Below, in pieces: positions 57,886-64,000 of a stretch of 64,000 bases of DNA. The DNA is from Calonectria ilicicola (taxonomy: Eukaryota; Ascomycota; Sordariomycetes; Hypocreales; Nectriaceae). A program made the position numbers and the translations under genes. The stretch spans positions 1,922,001 to 1,986,000 of the forward strand of contig CP085827.1 of NCBI GenBank assembly GCA_020809705.1, in the 5' to 3' direction. The notes below the pieces were generated by a model, which did no database searches, was not told where the DNA came from, and saw only the letters and a list, made by a program, of their open reading frames with translations. The number at the start of each line of letters is the position of its first letter. The first letter of the stretch is position 1.

Positions 57886-59309
57886 GGTGTTTTGATTTGT
57901 TGAGGGCGGCGGCAATTGTTCGCGGATAACAAGACCACAACGATAAAATAGAATAAGATATAAAAAAAAAAAAAAGATCAGCGTCGGATGTAACCGTATC
58001 TGATGCAAGACAAAATGCCAATATTAAGCATATGTCAACAAAAGTAATGCGAACGGATGCGGCTTGCCCACATGTTGCGTGGACACTAGGGCTTGCATCG
58101 CTTTATACAGAGCCTGCATCTCGCACGCGACACTCGCCAAGCCAAGCGCTGTGCCGCCAGCCCACATCCCTAGACGACGGGAACTGATGGACGGTGCCGA
58201 TATTCCGTGCATTGCGTCTGCGCTGCTCATTTGGGTAATTGCAACGACGCTCCGCGCGGGAACCGATCCCAAGTAGCACTGGCGATATCAATCGTCGGCC
58301 ACGTATAACCGAGTCAGCCTATGAAACGCCGCTGCTGAACCACGGGATGTGGTGTCGGCATGCTCCACCCGACCAAGATCCACAGCAGTCTCCGTTTTGA
58401 TGGCACGATAGAGATGGGATAGAGCAAAAACCATATAAATTTTCCCTGCCATGTTGGTCGTGTAGGAAAACGTGGTGGCAATGCGCCTTTCTCGATGGCA
58501 AACCCGTTGGCTACTAGCTTTTTGCGACTAGGATTTATCCGGTCACCGAGGTTGGTTCCAATCGACTGAGTGGATTCCGACATTACGATACATGCTTAAC
58601 GCTAACACCACCACGACGCGGGTCCCAGGTAAACGGAACCTACGTCTAGGTTTGAATCCTTTCATTCTTCTCACTCGAGTTTATTCCCGCTTCGTGAGCT
58701 GAGAGTGAGGTGGAAAAGATGAGTTCTTCGGCGATCCTGCCCGACGCGTCTCCACATACCAATGCAGCAGGAAAAAAAAAATCTTGATTGGGGTTCTGAT
58801 TCTGGACATAGTCACATTGAGTAAGATTGGACCCTAAGCATCAGCCTCGGCACGTCTTCATATTGGGCTCATCGTTATCTACTTATCGTCCTAAAGAGTC
58901 TTGGACAAACCACACATATCAATGTCGCTTGCTGACCATTTAGGATAGTGTTGGCGATTTGGCGATGAGCAATTGTGCTCCTCCAGGACCATTCCAAGTA
59001 TCTACGACAACTAGAAGTCAGTAAGTGAAAGGTTATTTTAACAAAACAAGCTATCGGGTTTTCGTGAAACTTCTGAATTTCGCTTGCGTAATCCTACCTC
59101 GGTTGGGTCATGCAGACTCTCCTCAATTATTGTGTCGGTTTTCCGATCCGTCGGGAATAACGATTCGCTTGTCGCAACTGCTTCGCCCGAAACTCTAATT
59201 AGAATCAATATTTTCTCAAAATCAAAAGACTAAGAGATGAAACTCACTGATTTTTTTCCCTCCAAGTGCAATCGTATTTGAAACGAGTTGGATTTGAACA
59301 GTTTTCTTA
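57886..59309. other. Intergenic, promoter of the transporter
   Basis: A poly-A run at about 57961-57974 lies in the transporter leader. The rest has only short frames. No RNA gene recognised. Confidence 0.5.
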
Positions 59310-59536
59310 TGAGTCTTTCTATGTGCACACATACATTTTGCTAGGTCCACACATAAAATCATGCAGCTTTAGCCATTCTAGAAGAATCTCAAGAAAATAA
59401 TAAATAATAATTTGTTTTCTTAGAACTAAGCTTATGAATTATTTGTTTTTATTTAGTTTTTCTTTTTAAAAATATCTTAGATCTTGGTTTGTATGTGTGC
59501 ACCTAGCAAAATGCATGTGTGCGCCCAGGAAGACTC
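59310..59536. mobile_element. hAT-type MITE, copy 2 (227 bp)
   Basis: Diverged copy of the element at 46820-47063. Its ends share the block ACATTTTGCTAGGTGCACAC with small changes. It is flanked by perfect 8-bp direct repeats TTTCTTAT (59302-59309 and 59537-59544), which fix the element ends. AT-rich core, no coding capacity. Older or less constrained than copy 1, as its two TIRs differ from each other at several bases, though its target duplication is intact. Confidence 0.88.
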
Positions 59537-61801
59537 TTTCTTATTATCTTGAGCGAAAGGGTGCGGGAGAGAAGTTTCCCTTGTGTTGCGTCGGTTGCCT
59601 AAGACTTTTGAGCCCAAGAAGCTGACTGAGGAAACCAAGTTGTTCGTGAAGAAGCGAAGGCCCCGAACTGCGTCAAGTCTCAACAGGTTTCAAAAAGAAG
59701 TATCAGATAGTTGGGTTATGTAAGGAATGAGAGGCATATATTGTAATCTCAAGATAATGTTAAACCAAAGAACCAATTCAACAACTGTTACCTACCCCGA
59801 GAGACTGATGGAAATGAGAAATATTTTGGTATCTCGTATTAAGTAGAGAGAATGCTATCTCAAGATTTGCAAATTATTCTCTTCATCAGTGTTTGGGCGT
59901 CAAGTTTCTCTCAAACAAATCTCCCGTAAAATCCCGTGATATTCGACTTGAATCATGTGAAACAGAACCTCTTTTCGGGCCAATGAATGCTTGACAAATA
60001 TGATTGAGTTCTAGAGTCGAAGAATCTATCTTCGAGTGTCACTCCCCCTATTAGTAAGATAAATGGTCATGCGATATTCATCATATGATTAACCTGGCGC
60101 AGTCCTCCTACTTGAAGTTTATATTGACACTAGTGGCTTGGTACCAGAGCAATCCGTATTTCTTGGAGGCAAACATTCTTGTCGAATTTCAGTATTTTAG
60201 GCGTCCCATATTTTCTGTCACTTCTTGCTGAGCACTTTAGCTGTTCAAAACCGAACACTTGTGCAGATTTAGGTTTTTCCATCTCAATTATTGCCTCTTT
60301 TTTCAGCATTCACATCATCTTTAAGCTAATGCAGACTTGACCCTGGATTGTTTCTAATAAGCTGACCTCATAGACTGCGCTCAAAATTCCAACGGTGTAA
60401 GCAAGAGATATAGAAGTTCATCCTTTTGGCTGTGCAGAAAGAGCAGCTAGCTACTCTCCCCGACATATGTTGCATTACACGTTCTCCTAGTATTGACGGC
60501 AAACGAAATGATGCACTCGAGGAAAATTGCCAATTACTTAAAATAAGTGAGTGGCAAATCACTCCAATGATTGATTCACGCGATTGGGTTGATTTTTTAC
60601 TTGGTACATGGCTTCTCCTTCTGTACATTCAAAAGAAATTCGCCACAGCGAATGAAACAGACAGCATGACGTTAGAGCGCAACTGATTTCGGGTCGTCGG
60701 CAAACTAGATGCTAAATTATATCCAGTAGTCTGGTAGTATGTATAGATCCTGTTGAGATTTTCAAATGATCGCCATACCAAGTACTCGTGTCATACTTTA
60801 GTATTGTTTTCATGTAGCATGTCAGCACACATCCACCAATCCATCCGCGGGGATCAACATCCTGATCGACCATCCCGCCAATTCCATCACACTCATCACA
60901 TCACTGTTAAAAGAATTTTTTCAGCTCGAATCTACGACCTATGCTGCATAGTTTGCGGTATATCAGCTTACAGAGCCGTCCATATCACTTGCATTCAGCT
61001 GAGATGTAACCCGTCCTAAATGTGTGTGCTCATAATTCTCATGTCGTCATCATGATAAATAGTGTGCAAAATAATGTGGCTTTGCTTGACAAGAAGTTGG
61101 CTTGGTATGTTCGGTTATGTCAATAAAATTGTTATGAAGTGCTATGAATTGTCAGCGCCGTCCATCCCTTGCGGCGTGGAAAGGACATGTGTAAAATCAG
61201 TACCGAATTAGTACGGGTGATGCGCTTGATCAATATAAATTTCCTTTAAACTGTGAAAGTGGAGGGAGAAGAAAAGCCGCCGTGTTGATTCTAAGTGCTT
61301 TGAAACCCTTTCAAAAGAAAGGCTATGTCATCTGAGTAAGGCAAGCTGATCTAAGATATTGGCCTAGGTAGCATTATATTAAATGTGTGAGCTTCATGGA
61401 GAGAGGAAATATTACAGCTTAAGCCTCCATCCAATAGTGTGTAAATTATTGAAGCTGAGAGCTGGAGCTGAAGAGTCCGGAAGCTGATTCAGAAGCCGAT
61501 TGGGTGCATCAACCATACCCCAGCATCTCTGTTCACCGACCTTTGCTCACAAACAAAAAATACGACTTCAAGTGCAGATCTTGAACGTAAGTGGAATTAT
61601 ATCAAATCAACCAACACAATAATGCAGTGGGGGCGGATTGAGACAACATGAACAGTTTCACAGACTATTTTCGGTACTCCCTTGATCTATAAAAGGAGAC
61701 GCTCAATCATTGCAATACCAGATTAAAATTTCAACACAATACCATACTCTATCCCAACACATATCAACCTTACTGATCCTTTCGTACCCACGCTCGACAA
61801 C
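59537..61801. other. 2.3-kb gene-poor region
   Basis: AT-rich. Two 86-88 codon frames (60426-60686 and 60753-61019, plus) have no motif or signal peptide. The last 200 bp are the promoter/leader of the cysteine-rich protein, with a TATAAAA at about 61689. Confidence 0.5.
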
Positions 61802-62155
61802 ATGAAGGTCACACTTTCTTCCATCTTTTTGGCTGTTACTTTGGCTATGTCTGCTAGGTAAAAACCCAATTCCTCTCCAAAAGGTTTCGAAAATTGATGT
61901 CTCATAAAAATAAGCGTCATGGCAACTGACTGCCACTGTACTACCCAAGAGGGAGGGGTTGCAAAGGATTGTACGAAGACCTGCTGTCACAACGTCGGCG
62001 GCACTCTCAATCAGAATGGAAAAGTGAGAAAATATTCATTTCTCTACAAAGATTATTGGTTTCTAATATTTGAATAGAACTGCGCCGGTTCATACAATGA
62101 GCATAAATTTCAGACATGTGCCGCGAACCACGGCCACAGCACATCGTGCGACTGA
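61802..62155 (+). CDS. Small secreted cysteine-rich protein, 80 aa
   Basis: Three exons, 61802-61857, 61915-62023 and 62078-62155, with 57- and 54-nt GT-AG introns and matching phases. The signal peptide is MKVTLSSIFLAVTLAMSAS, followed by a mature part of about 60 residues with eight cysteines (25, 27, 38, 42, 43, 57, 69, 79), including a C-x-C and a C-C pair, ending Cys-Asp. This is the profile of a fungal effector-like or antimicrobial-like protein with four disulfides. I do not recognise the family. A TATAAAA box lies about 110 bp upstream. It sits alone in a gene-poor, AT-rich stretch 2.3 kb from a MITE. The exons are too short to stand out as open frames. Confidence 0.8.
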
Positions 62156-64000
62156 GCTATTTGGCTCAAGATTGTGGATGAAATCAATATTGGACACTTT
62201 TCTTCTTACTAGGCAATCGGCTTTCAACAATCCGACTAGAATGAAGGGATGAGAAAGATTGAGAATCATCTGATCTTAACTTTTTGGTTACACGTTTTTG
62301 TATTTTTGTTCTTCAATTCCACACCCAATATTTTTTGGTGCTGGTTTAGTCATTCCTTATAATTGAGAAAACCCATTGGATCCACATTCTTCATTTACCT
62401 AAACTGAAATGCTTGTCGCGATCGTATGGGAAGCCAGGCTAAGATTTGCTACAGTCCCATGCCCGTTTGTAATCACACATTAATAGTGAAACTGTAATTC
62501 TCTCCAGACTAATTCTACTCGCAGCAAGATTTCTCATGAGGCTGATGTCAACAGCGACTCCATAATCAATAATGAAAAGCGAATGACCCGTGAGTTCTGA
62601 TATATCTACTGTTTCCAGCCCAAAAATGAAGGACCTGTATCTTCAACAATTCTCCGATATTGCATGAGAATCCGATGCCAAGAGTGGAATGCATATTTTG
62701 CGCCAAACAATGTTAGACAAAACGAATCACGGGACGTTGTGTAAGGGACTGTCATGATGAGCCTTTTGAATCAACAGTTGGTCATAATAAGACATTAGTA
62801 TTGACGCATTAAGTGAACAGTAAATAATTTATTCCCGGAGAAAAAAATGATCAGGTGAGTGCAATTGTGTTGATGCATTCAATAATAACCGTCCATTTGT
62901 TCTGACAATAGCATGTCACTCAAATAACACTCCAGCGCCAACCTTACTCCTCATAAAGCTACAGGAATATGAACAATGTAAACCATGTAAAGGCTTCATG
63001 TGGGTGAGGTGATTTTCAAATTGGGTGGGTCTGGCTGACCCCTTGTCAGTGATAAACATCACGATTGTGAGATGATGGGCACGGGTCTGTTGCCGAAGGA
63101 CACGGATCATACTAAATTCTCACTCCCAACCCACACGCTACTAATTTGGACGAATAGCCGATCCAAGTCTTCGCTAGCATTAAAGTTGAAGTCAACGACA
63201 CCACCCACTCACCTCAGGTCTAGCTGGACAGCAAAATCGAGTTCGTTTATCTTATTTTCTTAGACTAAGTCAAGTGGTACATGCTATAGCTATATTTTAC
63301 GAGGTTTACTGATTCTATAAACCGCGTGGCTATATTTAGTAGGGCGAGGTTGGCTCATCATGCTTGGGCAAAAATGGAATTGATGGTGGTGGAAACAATT
63401 GATGCGTAGAATTCCGTGTTTGAGGCAGGGGTCAGGATATCCAGACCCCATCTTGCGACCGAGAGGATCATTACAGAGATCGACCCAGTCTTAAAGATGG
63501 TGGACTAGAGGACATAGATGCGGTTCTCTTCAATGTAAAAAAAAAATGTGGCCACATACCCTGGATAGATTTTCAACCCGTGTGTGGGTACATTTTTGCC
63601 TAACAAAAGCTGACTCATTGGATTGTATGAAGTGAACATCCGAGAATGTCACAGAATGTAAGATTGATCTGGAAATATTTCTTCTAGGTTTGAAATGTCA
63701 AATCTTTACACCGTGAGCAGGCTGAGCCGTTGGTATTCGAACAACTATGCCGCTGACCCGGAGAAGAATACGGGACGTTCCGGATTAATACGGTCAGGAT
63801 ATTCCAAATAAACGGATTATTTATATCTATTGCAACGAGTACAGGAGGTCTAGCTTCCTCGGACCTCATGTTAAATGCTATATGCGTTAGCCTCTGTGCC
63901 ATGACCATCCGGCTACGGCAAGCCTAGGCCAAATTGATCACTGTAAGGTAAGACCATCGGGTGAAGGTATCTTAGTTAACAAGTTTTTGGTGGGCTTAAT
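62156..64000. other. Right end, no gene recognised
   Basis: AT-rich. A possible exon lies near 62513-62595 (CAG before, GTGAGT after; product with DSIINNEKRMTR), but no partner exons were found. A weak tRNA-like stretch on the minus strand near 63850-63913 lacks a full cloverleaf. Confidence 0.4.

Noticed and set aside
62513..62595. Possible lone exon flanked by CAG and GTGAGT
   Set aside because: No partner exons in phase and the next AG lies only about 30 nt away, too short for an intron.
63850..63913. tRNA-like stretch on the minus strand (A-box-like TGGTCATGG)
   Set aside because: No consistent anticodon arm or acceptor pairing; cannot be folded into a cloverleaf by eye.
1..64000. CRISPR arrays, rRNA genes, plasmid or phage features
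   Set aside because: None seen; the window is fungal nuclear DNA.

Overview
This is a nuclear DNA segment of a filamentous ascomycete fungus, most likely a Sordariomycete and perhaps Hypocreales. Genes are split by short GT-AG introns of about 43-80 nt with a CTAAC or CTGAC-type branch site. The proteins (Ndc80, Pex14, Swi10/Rad10, Rpc1, 5-oxoprolinase, But2-like, rhodopsin-type membrane protein, an NLR with a nucleoside-phosphorylase head) are of the filamentous-fungal type, and there are three tRNA-Phe(GAA) genes. Assignment below class level is inference. Exon structures were built by hand from reading frame, splice motifs and remembered family patterns.

About 1-37 kb is mostly conserved genes: aspartate aminotransferase, PEX14 (minus), NDC80, an NAPE-PLD-type metallo-hydrolase, a 72-aa conserved protein, a broken NLR-type gene (phosphorylase, NB-ARC, TPR), a capsule-synthesis-type glycosyltransferase (minus), RAD10/SWI10 (minus), an unknown protein (minus), RPC1, a fungal-specific transcription factor (minus) and, divergent from it, 5-oxoprolinase.

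At 37.2-37.7 kb are three tRNA-Phe genes on the minus strand. Two carry the usual 20-nt tRNA intron. The third lacks it and instead has a 54-nt insertion in the D-loop with every mark of an mRNA intron (GTATGT, TACTAAC, CAG). This is the most unusual signal in the window.

About 38-64 kb looks accessory and gene-poor: a broken NAD-dependent reductase, a repeat-bearing secreted protein with a possible Kex2 site, cytochrome b5 reductase, a secreted But2-domain protein, a six-exon rhodopsin-type membrane protein, a sugar transporter, a spherulin-4/GH135-type secreted hydrolase, a GIT1-like transporter and an 80-aa secreted cysteine-rich protein. Two copies of a short inverted-repeat transposon with 8-bp target duplications (hAT-type MITE) lie at 46.8 and 59.3 kb. 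The conserved genes serve peroxisome import, chromosome segregation, DNA repair, tRNA/5S transcription and glutathione turnover. The accessory part is rich in secretion and transport functions.
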